NCBI GenBank assembly: GCA_016873595.1
Contig: VGWZ01000020.1
Location: 1 to 15,144, forward strand
Direction of reading: 5' to 3'
Length of the DNA stretch: 15,144 bases
From: Nitrospira sp.
GTDB taxonomy: Bacteria > Nitrospirota > Thermodesulfovibrionia > Thermodesulfovibrionales > SM23-35
A program made the position numbers and the translations under genes. Position 1 is the first letter of the stretch. Each line of letters starts with the position of its first letter. Below the pieces are notes generated by a model. It was not told the origin of the DNA and did not search any database. It saw only the letters and a program-made list of their open reading frames with translations. Positions 1 through 6,422 of this stretch are shown in pieces.

Positions 1-28
1 TTTAAGAAGACACAGAGGACTTAGAAAT

Positions 29-93
29 AAGGTAAAGGTAAAGCATTCTCTCAACCTCTCCCTTAGCTTCAGACTTAACCTTTACCTCTACCT
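29..93. repeat. Hexamer-period arrays in inverted orientation at the 3' end of the HD gene
   Basis: Positions 31-43 repeat the unit GGTAAA. Positions 74-93, read on the minus strand, repeat GGTAGA/GGTAAA/GGTTAA. The two arms are inverted with respect to each other (about 13 of 15 positions pair) around a roughly 30-nt loop. The right arm overlaps the last codons and stop of the HD gene and so encodes its Gly-Arg-Gly-Lys-Gly tail. There is no T-tract, so it does not look like an intrinsic terminator. The rest of 1-74 shows no gene. Confidence 0.6.
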
Positions 94-848
94 GATTGTT
101 TGCTCAGGATTTTCGTCATCTCTTTATAAATGACCTGGCCGATTATGATGCCCATGTCAATAAATTCCGGTCCGTAATCTTTACCGGTCTGGGTTCTGAA
201 CGTAGTCTTAATACTCTCTATATATTTCATATTTTCTATGAAATTCTTATATAACGTCTCCACTGGCATATTCAGAGAATTTAGTATCAACCAGAGCGTC
301 GTGGTGAAGTTATCGGGTCCCCATCTGAACTTGTCTGCATCATAGAGTGAGTCGCTGATAAGTTTTGCGATCTCATCTTCTGGTTCGAGGAGTTCTTTAA
401 ATGCTTCGTGATTCCTGATGGCTGCGACAATGTATCTTTTATATCGGTCTTCCATCTGGAAATCATTGAGTATCTTTTTTGCCTCATTGCTTCCCGCAAT
501 CGTGTGGTTTTTTTCTTTGCGTTTGATATCGTGAAGTAACCCTGCGATCTGTATATACACAATAAGCTCATTTATTAAACTGATCTCTATGTTGTGAATC
601 CTGCCCTCAACCTGAATGATGGACCCGGCATCAATTGCGACCGCCTTAGCATGGTCGAGGCCATGTCCGGAGTCCATGGATGCTTCATCCATATACGTGA
701 AACACTTTTTTAAGAGTACATTTGTTTTTAAGGATTCGCTGGATTTCTGCGTTTCGCTTTTATGATTGAGATAAAAAGATGGCGTGCCAAGAAGTTCTGC
801 TGTCTTAATGGCTGTTTGTCGTAGTCTTAAGTAAATAGGGTTACTCAA
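75..848 (-). CDS. HD-domain metal-dependent phosphohydrolase
   Basis: 257 residues. The HD signature is visible: His66 (GHGLDH), the His105-Asp106 doublet in a LLHDI context, and a later Asp (Asp170/Asp172 in a DADKF motif). These fit the metal ligands of HD hydrolases. The family hydrolyses phosphate esters of nucleotides and related molecules; the substrate cannot be read from the sequence. No signal peptide or membrane segment is seen, so it is probably cytoplasmic. The start is TTG at 848, preceded by AGGGA at 855-859 with 6-nt spacing. The next Met in frame (residue 53) would leave only about 13 residues before His66. A promoter sits at 871-899, so the gene is expressed independently of atpBE, whose terminator lies just upstream. 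The last residues come from a hexamer repeat, so the C-terminus may be a recent extension. Confidence 0.8.
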   Translation of the reverse strand: MSNPIYLRLRQTAIKTAELLGTPSFYLNHKSETQKSSESLKTNVLLKKCFTYMDEASMDSGHGLDHAKAVAIDAGSIIQVEGRIHNIEISLINELIVYIQIAGLLHDIKRKEKNHTIAGSNEAKKILNDFQMEDRYKRYIVAAIRNHEAFKELLEPEDEIAKLISDSLYDADKFRWGPDNFTTTLWLILNSLNMPVETLYKNFIENMKYIESIKTTFRTQTGKDYGPEFIDMGIIIGQVIYKEMTKILSKQSGRGKG

Positions 849-870
849 TTGTCGTCCCTGTCACCTTTAG

Positions 871-899
871 CTTAAACAGCAAATATCTATTGGTGTCAA
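871..899 (-). promoter_or_regulatory. Sigma70-type promoter of the HD gene
   Basis: On the minus strand there is a consensus -35 TTGACA (894-899), a 17-nt spacer and a -10-like TTTAAG (871-876; four of six consensus positions). It lies between the atpE terminator and the TTG start at 848, where a new promoter would be needed. Confidence 0.5.
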
Positions 900-913
900 G
901 GTTGTTTTTGCAT

Positions 914-945
914 AAAAAAAGGGCAGGTTAAAACCTGCCCTTTTT
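914..945 (-). terminator. Intrinsic terminator of atpBE
   Basis: GGGCAGGTT (921-929) pairs perfectly with AACCTGCCC (932-940). A run of As before it and Ts after it extend the stem. On the minus strand the 3' side carries seven Ts (914-920). It sits 10-40 nt after the atpE stop. A/T tracts on both sides would let it act in either direction, but no plus-strand gene approaches it. Confidence 0.9.
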
Positions 946-955
946 CGTATCTCTC

Positions 956-1312
956 TTAGTAACGAAGGAACTTCGCGAAGGGATCAGCGAACATGAGGAG
1001 CAGGACCACAACGAGGGTGTAGATTGCGAGGGACTCGATCATCGCTAAACCGATAATGAGGGTTGTCAATATTTTTCCCATAACGCCCGGGTTTCTTGCA
1101 ATACCTTCGCAAGCTCCACCGACACCGTGTCCCATGCCAGTGCCACAGCCTAATGCAGCGAGACCTATTCCAACGGCGCAGCCGAGCGCTACCATCGCAT
1201 AATAAAAGATGTTTGAACCTTTTCCGGCTGCAGCTTCCTCAGCAAAAGCGAAAGGCGCTAATACCAGGAGCAATGTGAGGGTTAGCAGAAGTACGGTCAT
1301 TGTTTTCTTCAT
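956..1312 (-). CDS. atpE: ATP synthase F0 subunit c, with signal-peptide-like extension
   Basis: 118 residues. Proteolipid ring subunit that carries ions through F0. The core has two hydrophobic helices joined by the conserved polar loop AxEGIARNPG; the ion-carrying carboxylate is Glu93 in helix 2 (IESLAIY). Residues 1-24 form a Lys-Lys start, a leucine-rich stretch and an Ala-Phe-Ala site before Glu25-Glu26, like a cleavable signal peptide. This makes it longer than the usual 70-90 residues. Ser94 and Tyr98 match positions of the Na+-binding c ring, but the helix-1 Gln is Met60, so H+ coupling is more likely (inference). I start at ATG 1312 because AGGAGG lies at 1323-1328; an in-frame TTG at 1333 would overlap that Shine-Dalgarno. 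It lies 32 nt after atpB and is followed by a terminator. Confidence 0.95.
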   Translation of the reverse strand: MKKTMTVLLLTLTLLLVLAPFAFAEEAAAGKGSNIFYYAMVALGCAVGIGLAALGCGTGMGHGVGGACEGIARNPGVMGKILTTLIIGLAMIESLAIYTLVVVLLLMFADPFAKFLRY

Positions 1313-1344
1313 TATTGTTCTACCTCCTTTCAAAAAGTATAGTA

Positions 1345-2028
1345 TTAATGTGCTTCTTCAACAGCACCAGCAAGATAAAACGTAGCCAAAAGGGTAAAGA
1401 CAAGAGCCTGCACTATACAGGTAATAATACCGAGTCCGAGAACAAAACTCGGAGCAACCATAGGAGCAATAATGGCTAAGACACCGAGTATTAAATGTTT
1501 TGCCATCATGTTCCCGAATAACCGGACGGTAAGGGTGAGCGGCCTTGCAAGGTGGCTCACAACCTCTATAAGGAAGATCATTATCATAAGCGGGAGCGCT
1601 CCGATAGAGCGCATAGGTCCGAGAAAATGTTTTATATAGCCAATACCGTGAACCCTAAATCCCATAAATTGGTATAAGAGGAATACAGGAATAGCCATTG
1701 CTGCATTTGTATTGATATTGGCAGTTGCTGAGGCAAATCCTGGTACAAGGCCCATGAAATTACTGAAAAGTATGAATATAAACAATGTGCAGAGAAGAGG
1801 GAAGAATGACCTGCCCCATTTGTGGCCTAAATTTTCTTCTGCTAATTTTAAGATTGCTTCAATAATCACCTCGAAAAAATTCTGGAAACCTTTAGGTACC
1901 AGTTGTAGAGACTTTCTTAAGAGAAGAGAGATAATTATAAGGAGTATTGATACGAGTAAGCCATACGACAAATTGTGTGGTATTTTATCAGGGTTAAAAA
2001 AAACATCCAATAAAAGTACTTCGTGCAT
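1345..2028 (-). CDS. atpB: ATP synthase F0 subunit a
   Basis: 227 residues, polytopic inner-membrane protein with five or six hydrophobic segments. It forms the half-channels next to the c ring. The essential arginine is Arg169 in TVRLFGNMMAKH, the family's most conserved motif. Helix 5 carries the usual C-terminal pattern (IVQALVFTLLATFYLAGAVE). ATG at 2028 has a strong GAGGAGG upstream (2039-2045). A promoter at 2061-2092 serves this gene and atpE as a two-gene unit. The other ATP synthase genes (b, delta, alpha, gamma, beta, epsilon) and atpI/atpZ are not in the window, so the operon is split, a layout known in several lineages. Confidence 0.96.
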   Translation of the reverse strand: MHEVLLLDVFFNPDKIPHNLSYGLLVSILLIIISLLLRKSLQLVPKGFQNFFEVIIEAILKLAEENLGHKWGRSFFPLLCTLFIFILFSNFMGLVPGFASATANINTNAAMAIPVFLLYQFMGFRVHGIGYIKHFLGPMRSIGALPLMIMIFLIEVVSHLARPLTLTVRLFGNMMAKHLILGVLAIIAPMVAPSFVLGLGIITCIVQALVFTLLATFYLAGAVEEAH

Positions 2029-2060
2029 ATCTTGGGTACCTCCTCAGGGAAAAATCGGTT

Positions 2061-2092
2061 ATTATACTACATAAGCTTCCATGAAAAGTCAA
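2061..2092 (-). promoter_or_regulatory. Sigma70-type promoter of atpBE
   Basis: On the minus strand: -35 TTGACT (2087-2092), 17-nt spacer, -10 TAGTAT (2064-2069). An overlapping TATAAT (2061-2066) lies at a less favourable 20-nt spacing. It sits 33 nt upstream of the atpB ATG, in the gap after the broken phosphomannomutase gene. Confidence 0.7.
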
Positions 2093-2136
2093 GGGTATAA
2101 ATAAAGAATTTTTTTGAAAGAATTTTATTACTGGAA

Positions 2137-3014
2137 TCAAGCAGTTACTATACCATGCTTGGAATTGAGCAGGTCAATAAGAAAGTCATACATTACCTGG
2201 GAACATTTAACTTCACCCTTGTCGTTGACAACCCCTATTCTGTCGGCGTCGCCATCATAGCCTGTACCAATATCAGCGCCCAGAGGATGTTACCTGTGAA
2301 ATGAGGTCTTTTATATTATCCAATACTGTAGGGTCAGGGTGGTGGTTTGGAAAGTTCCCGTCAGGTTCGCAATAAAGTTCTGTTACTTCACAGCCGAGGT
2401 CTCTCATCAGAGCTGGCGCAACAAGGCCGCCTGTACCATTTGCCTGCATCAACAACGACCTTTATCCCGCCTAACTGAGCAAAATCTTTTTTCAGGTATT
2501 CTCTGTAGGCAGGAATTATTTCATATGCCCCGATTGTTCCTTCCCCGTTAATAAAATTACCCTGTTCAATTATTCGCTTAATATTCTGTATCTTTTCTCC
2601 ATAGATAGTCTCTTTTCCTACAGAAAGCTTCATGCCATTAAATTCAGGTGGATTGTGGCTCCCGGTGATCATCACTCCGCCATCAACAGGAAGATGAAAG
2701 AGAGAAAAGTATTGTAAAGGGGTAGGGCATACTCCAATGTCTACCACATCAATGCCGCTTTTAAGGAGTCCACGTGACAATGCATGAAAGAGAGTAATGG
2801 AACTCAGGCGGACATCTCTTCCGATGCTTATTTTTATTTTTTCTTTTTGAAGGGTGTTCCTGAGATAAAATGCAAATGCCCTTCCTGTCTTTTCGATAAC
2901 TTCTTCAGTGAGATCCTTTCCCCATATTCCTCTTATATCATATTCTCTGAAGATTGCAGGATTTATCGTGACTCCCTCTTCCTTTTTCGTATGCTCAACG
3001 AGTCGTAGACCCAT
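2137..3014 (-). pseudogene. Phosphomannomutase/phosphoglucomutase remnant, two frameshifts and 3' truncation
   Basis: The first frame encodes the N-terminal part of an alpha-D-phosphohexomutase: FREYDIRG near residue 23 and the phosphoserine loop TGSHNPPEFNG with Ser119. Homology continues only if one extra base is removed at each of two points. These are an AAA run at 2439-2441 (family VVVDAGNGTGG becomes KWYRR...) and a GGG run at 2279-2281, after which the metal loop DGDADR (2239-2256) appears in the restored frame. Even when corrected, the protein ends at 2137 after about 291 residues, against about 450-470 for the family, losing most of domain 3 and domain 4. None of the three frames after the stop continues the homology. 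The enzyme would interconvert hexose-1-P and hexose-6-P. Its start lies 2 nt after the TPR gene stop. Single-base assembly errors could explain the shifts but not the truncation. Confidence 0.85.
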
Positions 3015-3016
3015 CC

Positions 3017-3325
3017 CTATTTCATAAATGGAGGTGGTGAGAAAGTCGGGTCAATTACGTAGGCATCATTGAAGTATTTCATTGCCTCGGCATGGTTCTT
3101 CAGCTTATAGTTGGCATAACCGAGAAGGTAGTATGCATAGGGGTCAGGTTTTTTCTCTACATAAACCGTCAGATATTTTACAACGTTTTTAAAGTCTTTC
3201 TGAGCATAGGCGTCAAGAGCCTTATTATAAGAGCTTTCTTGTGCAAAGGCAGATGCAGCGATAAAAATGATGACAACAATACCAAAGATAAATCTTACTC
3301 CCCACTTTTTATTTCTTAATCTCAT
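3017..3325 (-). CDS. Small secreted TPR protein
   Basis: 102 residues. Residues 1-28 look like a signal peptide: basic Arg/Lys start, hydrophobic core, Ala-Phe-Ala before Gln29. The rest resembles about two tetratricopeptide units (A-Y--K-F--V--Y, then LGYANYKLKNHAEAMKYF-DAY--DP). TPR helices bind proteins, so a periplasmic adaptor role is plausible; the partner is unknown. ATG 3325 follows AGGAGG that overlaps the PBP1A stop, and only 9 nt separate the genes. It is therefore co-transcribed with PBP1A and may assist cell-wall synthesis (inference from position only). No specific family is recognised. Confidence 0.75.
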   Translation of the reverse strand: MRLRNKKWGVRFIFGIVVIIFIAASAFAQESSYNKALDAYAQKDFKNVVKYLTVYVEKKPDPYAYYLLGYANYKLKNHAEAMKYFNDAYVIDPTFSPPPFMK

Positions 3326-3334
3326 CTCACCCTC

Positions 3335-5647
3335 CTAATCAAAATTAAGATTTGTTTGTTCCTCCCTTATCTTCCATTGAGAGGTAGATGGAGCAAACTG
3401 TTTTGGCTCCGTACCTTTCTTAAAATATTCTTTTATACCAGCCCCTTCAACCTTTGAAAGAAGACCTGTTGCCGGATCTATCGTGAAACTTACTATCCCG
3501 TCTTCAGGTTGGAAGAATTCTTCAGCGTCACCTTTTGCTACATCCCTCATGAAGGATACCCATATAGGTGATGCGGCTCGTGCACCTGTCTCCTGAGGTC
3601 CGAGAGGTTTCATATCATCAAAACCGACCCAGACAACAGCGACTAAATCTGGTGTATAGCCTACAAACCATGCATCTCTGTACTCGTTTGTTGTTCCTGT
3701 TTTTCCTGCGACAGGACGACCAAGTGACTTTGCTCTCCATCCTGTCCCATATTTTACAACATCCTGCATCATCGAGGTAATCAGAAAAGCGGTCTGTGGA
3801 CTTATCGCCTGTTCTGCTTCTGGTTCATTGCTTTCGAGAATCATTCCCTTTGAATCCATGATATATTTTATTGCGATAGGTTTCACCCTCATTCCGTTAC
3901 TTGCAAACACATTATACGTTGATGCAAGTTCCAGTGGAGTAATACTTATAGAACCAAGTGCAATAGTCAGGTCTCTCGGCATTTCTCTCTGGATACCTAA
4001 TGTCCTTGCAAAGTCTATCACACTTTTTATTCCCATTGACTCAACTAATTTCACGGTGACCACATTCCTTGAATATGCGAGAGCCTCTCTCAGACGTGTC
4101 GGTCCATAAAATTTATGGTCATAGTTTTCCGGGCTCCAATCACCTTTTGGTCCGCCAGTGTATGTTACAGGTTCATCTGCTATCGTGCTTGCAGGAGTAA
4201 AGCCATGGTCCATAGCAGCTGCATAGATGATCGGCTTGAATGCTGAACCAGGCTGGCGTTTTGCAAATACAGCCCTGTTAAATTCGCTTCGTGTAAAATC
4301 ATATCCACCGAGAATTACCCTGATAAATCCTGTGTGCGGCTCTAATGCGACAACAGCGCCCTCTACCGCTGGCTCCTGTTCAAGTGAAAGCTGGGCATTA
4401 TGACCCCTGATACTTTTTATACTTACCTTCACTACATCTCCGGGTTGAAGTATCTGTGTTAACTTAAAGTCCTTCAAAACCTTACGTGCACCTTTTTTGG
4501 AATCAATAATTTTTGATGCCCAGCGTGCATCCTCAATGGAGAGTTTTCCTACAATGCCCCTTGTCTTTATCAGGGCTTCCTTTTCAGTAACCTTGAGGAC
4601 AAGTCCTGTGGAGATTTCACCCGGGTTTGTGACGACAGAAGCGATGAGGTCTTTACTCTTCAGTTCTTTCTCGATCTTAATGTCCTTCCTATGTTCTAAA
4701 GGCCCGCGCCAGCCTCTCCTCTTGTCGAATTCCCTGAGTCCTTCCTGCAACGCCTTTGATGCTGACAATTGTGACTTTCTGTCAAGGGTTGTATATACTT
4801 TCAACCCTCCTTTATATACGGTTTCTTCACCATATTTTTCTTCAAGATATTTTCTGATGTATTCAATAAAGTAGTTATTGGCTTCTATTCCTTTCCTTAC
4901 GCTTGAAAGATGAATAGGTTGTTTTAATGCATTCTCTTTCTCAGACCTTTTGATGTATCCCTCATCTTCCATCCGTGAGAGGGCAATGCGCTGTCTGTCT
5001 TTTGCTTTTGTCAGGTTATTGTAAGGAGAATATACTGCAGGTGCCTTAATGAGGCCCGTGATAAGTGCGGCCTCAGACAGAGTTATTTCCCTTACTGATT
5101 TTCCAAAATATATCTTCGACGCCATTTCAACACCATATGCACCGTGGCCAAAATAGACCTTGTTTATGTAAAGTTCAAGTATCTCTTTTTTCGTGAGGTT
5201 CTTTTCCATCTTTATTGCAAGTGCTGCTTCTCTGAGTTTTCTTTTGAACGTTTTTTCTGGTGTAAGGAACATGACCTTTGCGAGTTGCTGTGTGATTGTA
5301 CTTGCACCTTCTTTGAGTTCAAAATATATGATGTCTTTAATGAGTGCTCTTGCAATCGCAATGTAATCAATACCCTTATGTTTCCAGAACCGTGAGTCTT
5401 CCACCGCAATGACCGCATTGGTAAGGTGTTCTGGTAGAGCATTCAAAGGGACAAATATACCTTTTTCTACCTTGAGCTCTCCTATAAGGGAATCGTCGTC
5501 AGCATATATCTTTGTGACCTCTGAAGTCCTGTATTGCTTTAGTTCCTTAAGAGACGGTATGCCCTTATTGATTGCGAGATAACCACCAGCAGAAACGCCG
5601 ATGATTATAGAGAAAATGATAAGAATGATAAGAAGCTTTAATCTCAT
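3335..5647 (-). CDS. mrcA: Penicillin-binding protein 1A (bifunctional glycosyltransferase/transpeptidase)
   Basis: 770 residues, inner-membrane anchored by the hydrophobic segment at residues 4-24, with the catalytic part in the periplasm. The GT51 domain that polymerises lipid II into glycan strands spans about 55-230: catalytic Glu83 in EDSRFWKHKGID, then EGASTITQQLAK and KILELYINKVYFGHGAYGVE-type motifs. A central OB-like region (about 320-430) precedes the class A transpeptidase domain that cross-links peptides: nucleophile Ser468 and Lys471 in SAFK, Ser526-Arg-Asn528, and Lys649-Thr-Gly651. Length and domain order match PBP1A. All catalytic motifs are intact. No Shine-Dalgarno precedes ATG 5647; the promoter boxes lie so close that the mRNA is predicted to be leaderless. 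It is the first gene of the unit with the TPR protein and the mutase remnant. Confidence 0.96.
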   Translation of the reverse strand: MRLKLLIILIIFSIIIGVSAGGYLAINKGIPSLKELKQYRTSEVTKIYADDDSLIGELKVEKGIFVPLNALPEHLTNAVIAVEDSRFWKHKGIDYIAIARALIKDIIYFELKEGASTITQQLAKVMFLTPEKTFKRKLREAALAIKMEKNLTKKEILELYINKVYFGHGAYGVEMASKIYFGKSVREITLSEAALITGLIKAPAVYSPYNNLTKAKDRQRIALSRMEDEGYIKRSEKENALKQPIHLSSVRKGIEANNYFIEYIRKYLEEKYGEETVYKGGLKVYTTLDRKSQLSASKALQEGLREFDKRRGWRGPLEHRKDIKIEKELKSKDLIASVVTNPGEISTGLVLKVTEKEALIKTRGIVGKLSIEDARWASKIIDSKKGARKVLKDFKLTQILQPGDVVKVSIKSIRGHNAQLSLEQEPAVEGAVVALEPHTGFIRVILGGYDFTRSEFNRAVFAKRQPGSAFKPIIYAAAMDHGFTPASTIADEPVTYTGGPKGDWSPENYDHKFYGPTRLREALAYSRNVVTVKLVESMGIKSVIDFARTLGIQREMPRDLTIALGSISITPLELASTYNVFASNGMRVKPIAIKYIMDSKGMILESNEPEAEQAISPQTAFLITSMMQDVVKYGTGWRAKSLGRPVAGKTGTTNEYRDAWFVGYTPDLVAVVWVGFDDMKPLGPQETGARAASPIWVSFMRDVAKGDAEEFFQPEDGIVSFTIDPATGLLSKVEGAGIKEYFKKGTEPKQFAPSTSQWKIREEQTNLNFD

Positions 5648-5653
5648 TTATAA

Positions 5654-5683
5654 ATTATACCTTTGATGTTGAAAGCCTGTCAA
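5654..5683 (-). promoter_or_regulatory. Consensus promoter of PBP1A, predicted leaderless start
   Basis: On the minus strand: exact -35 TTGACA (5678-5683), 18-nt spacer, exact -10 TATAAT (5654-5659). Only six bases separate the -10 from the A of the PBP1A ATG (5647), which is where transcription should begin. No ribosome binding site fits between them. Confidence 0.75.
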
Positions 5684-5781
5684 AATATGAACTGAATAAT
5701 TCTCACAAATGACAGGAAAGGATGATGAGAAATTTTTATACGACACCTTAAAGTAAAACCTTTTGAAGCGTAAACGAATAC

Positions 5782-5806
5782 ACCTTTAACATTTAACATT
5801 TAAGGT
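5782..5806. repeat. Short heptamer array in the divergent promoter region
   Basis: Three near-copies of a 7-nt unit (CTTTAAC, ATTTAAC, ATTTAAG), bounded by ACCTT/AAGGT as inverted ends. It lies between the PBP1A promoter and the acylphosphatase promoter. The rest of the 275-nt spacer (5648-5922) holds only the two promoters. Confidence 0.5.
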
Positions 5807-5853
5807 ACTAACTACTGCCATATTAATTAATATTCTTGTCGATTATAAAAATT

Positions 5854-5884
5854 TTGAGGCAGCCTTTCCTGTCTATGGTATAAT
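5854..5884 (+). promoter_or_regulatory. acyP: Extended -10 promoter of acylphosphatase
   Basis: TATAAT at 5879-5884 is preceded by TG one base upstream (TGGTATAAT), an extended -10. The best -35 is TTGAGG (5854-5859) with a long 19-nt spacer, so the extended -10 probably carries recognition. It lies 38 nt before the acyP ATG. Confidence 0.6.
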
Positions 5885-5922
5885 GAAAACACTATATGCA
5901 ATGTTGATATGTATGCCAAAAT

Positions 5923-6201
5923 ATGGATCAAACAAGAGTTCATTTACTCATTGAAGGGAGAGTACAAGGGGTCTTTTATAGGGCATTTACCAGGGATGTT
6001 GCCTATAAGCTTGGCCTGAACGGTTGGGTTAGAAATCTCTATGATGGCAGAGTTGAGGCAGTATTTGAAGGCGAAAAGAACCTTATCGAGCAGGCTATAA
6101 AAAAATGTTCTACCGGTCCACCTGGTGCATTGGTCACAGATATTGGAGTGAAATGGGAGACATTCATTGGTGATCTCAAAGGGTTTAGTATAAGATATTG
6201 A
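5923..6201 (+). CDS. acyP: Acylphosphatase
   Basis: 92 residues, the family's usual length. Cytoplasmic enzyme that hydrolyses carboxyl-phosphate bonds of acyl phosphates. The phosphate-binding loop is GRVQGVFYR with catalytic Arg20; the second catalytic residue is Asn38 in GWVRN. The signature usually reads GVGFR; GVFYR is a tolerated variant. The C-terminal strand (FSIRY) matches the family end. No clear Shine-Dalgarno precedes ATG 5923, so the start rests on alignment of the N-terminal strand. It stands alone, with a 221-nt repeat-bearing spacer before recN. Confidence 0.92.
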   Translation: MDQTRVHLLIEGRVQGVFYRAFTRDVAYKLGLNGWVRNLYDGRVEAVFEGEKNLIEQAIKKCSTGPPGALVTDIGVKWETFIGDLKGFSIRY

Positions 6202-6229
6202 TCTGAAAATGTATTTTAAACAAAGAGTT

Positions 6230-6382
6230 CCTCGAAACTCAGTTTCGGAGTATAAACGTAATCCTTATAGTTTGTCATTCCTGCGAAGGCAGGAATCCAG
6301 AAGGACAAACTATTTAAAACCCTCTGGATTCCGCATCAAGTGCGGAATGACAGATTTAATACCTCGCGGCTCAGCTACGGGG
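6230..6382. repeat. Nested palindromic intergenic repeat flanked by two 21-nt dyads
   Basis: The core 6273-6352 has long inverted ends: TGTCATTCC...AATCCAGA against TCTGGATT...GGAATGACA. Each arm also folds on itself: ATTCCTGC-GAAG-GCAGGAAT (6278-6293) and a second small stem at 6328-6347. Outside the core, 6230-6250 and 6362-6382 share the pattern CCTCG-N3-CTCAG-N3-CGGRG; the first is itself a hairpin (CGAAAC/GTTTCGG). Similar nested palindromes are common non-coding repeats in bacterial genomes. The sequence fills the acyP-recN gap and has no open frame of note. Confidence 0.75.
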
Positions 6383-6422
6383 TAGTTCATTGCAAAGGGT
6401 TTCCTATATATTATTTTTATAA

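Noticed and set aside
287..571. Long open frame antisense-phase to the HD gene
   Set aside because: It overlaps the HD gene in another frame, has no recognisable motifs and low-complexity composition; a shadow frame.
956..1312. A Na+-coupled ATP synthase
   Set aside because: Ser94 and Tyr98 fit, but the Gln of helix 1 that coordinates Na+ is Met60; kept only as a mixed signature.
1313..1333. Subunit c starting at TTG 1333
   Set aside because: That codon overlaps the Shine-Dalgarno for ATG 1312, so translation from it would lack its own binding site.
5696..5734. TTCTCA...TGAGAA inverted pair as an operator between the divergent promoters
   Set aside because: The arms are only 6-8 nt and about 20 nt apart in A/T-rich DNA, too weak to separate from chance.
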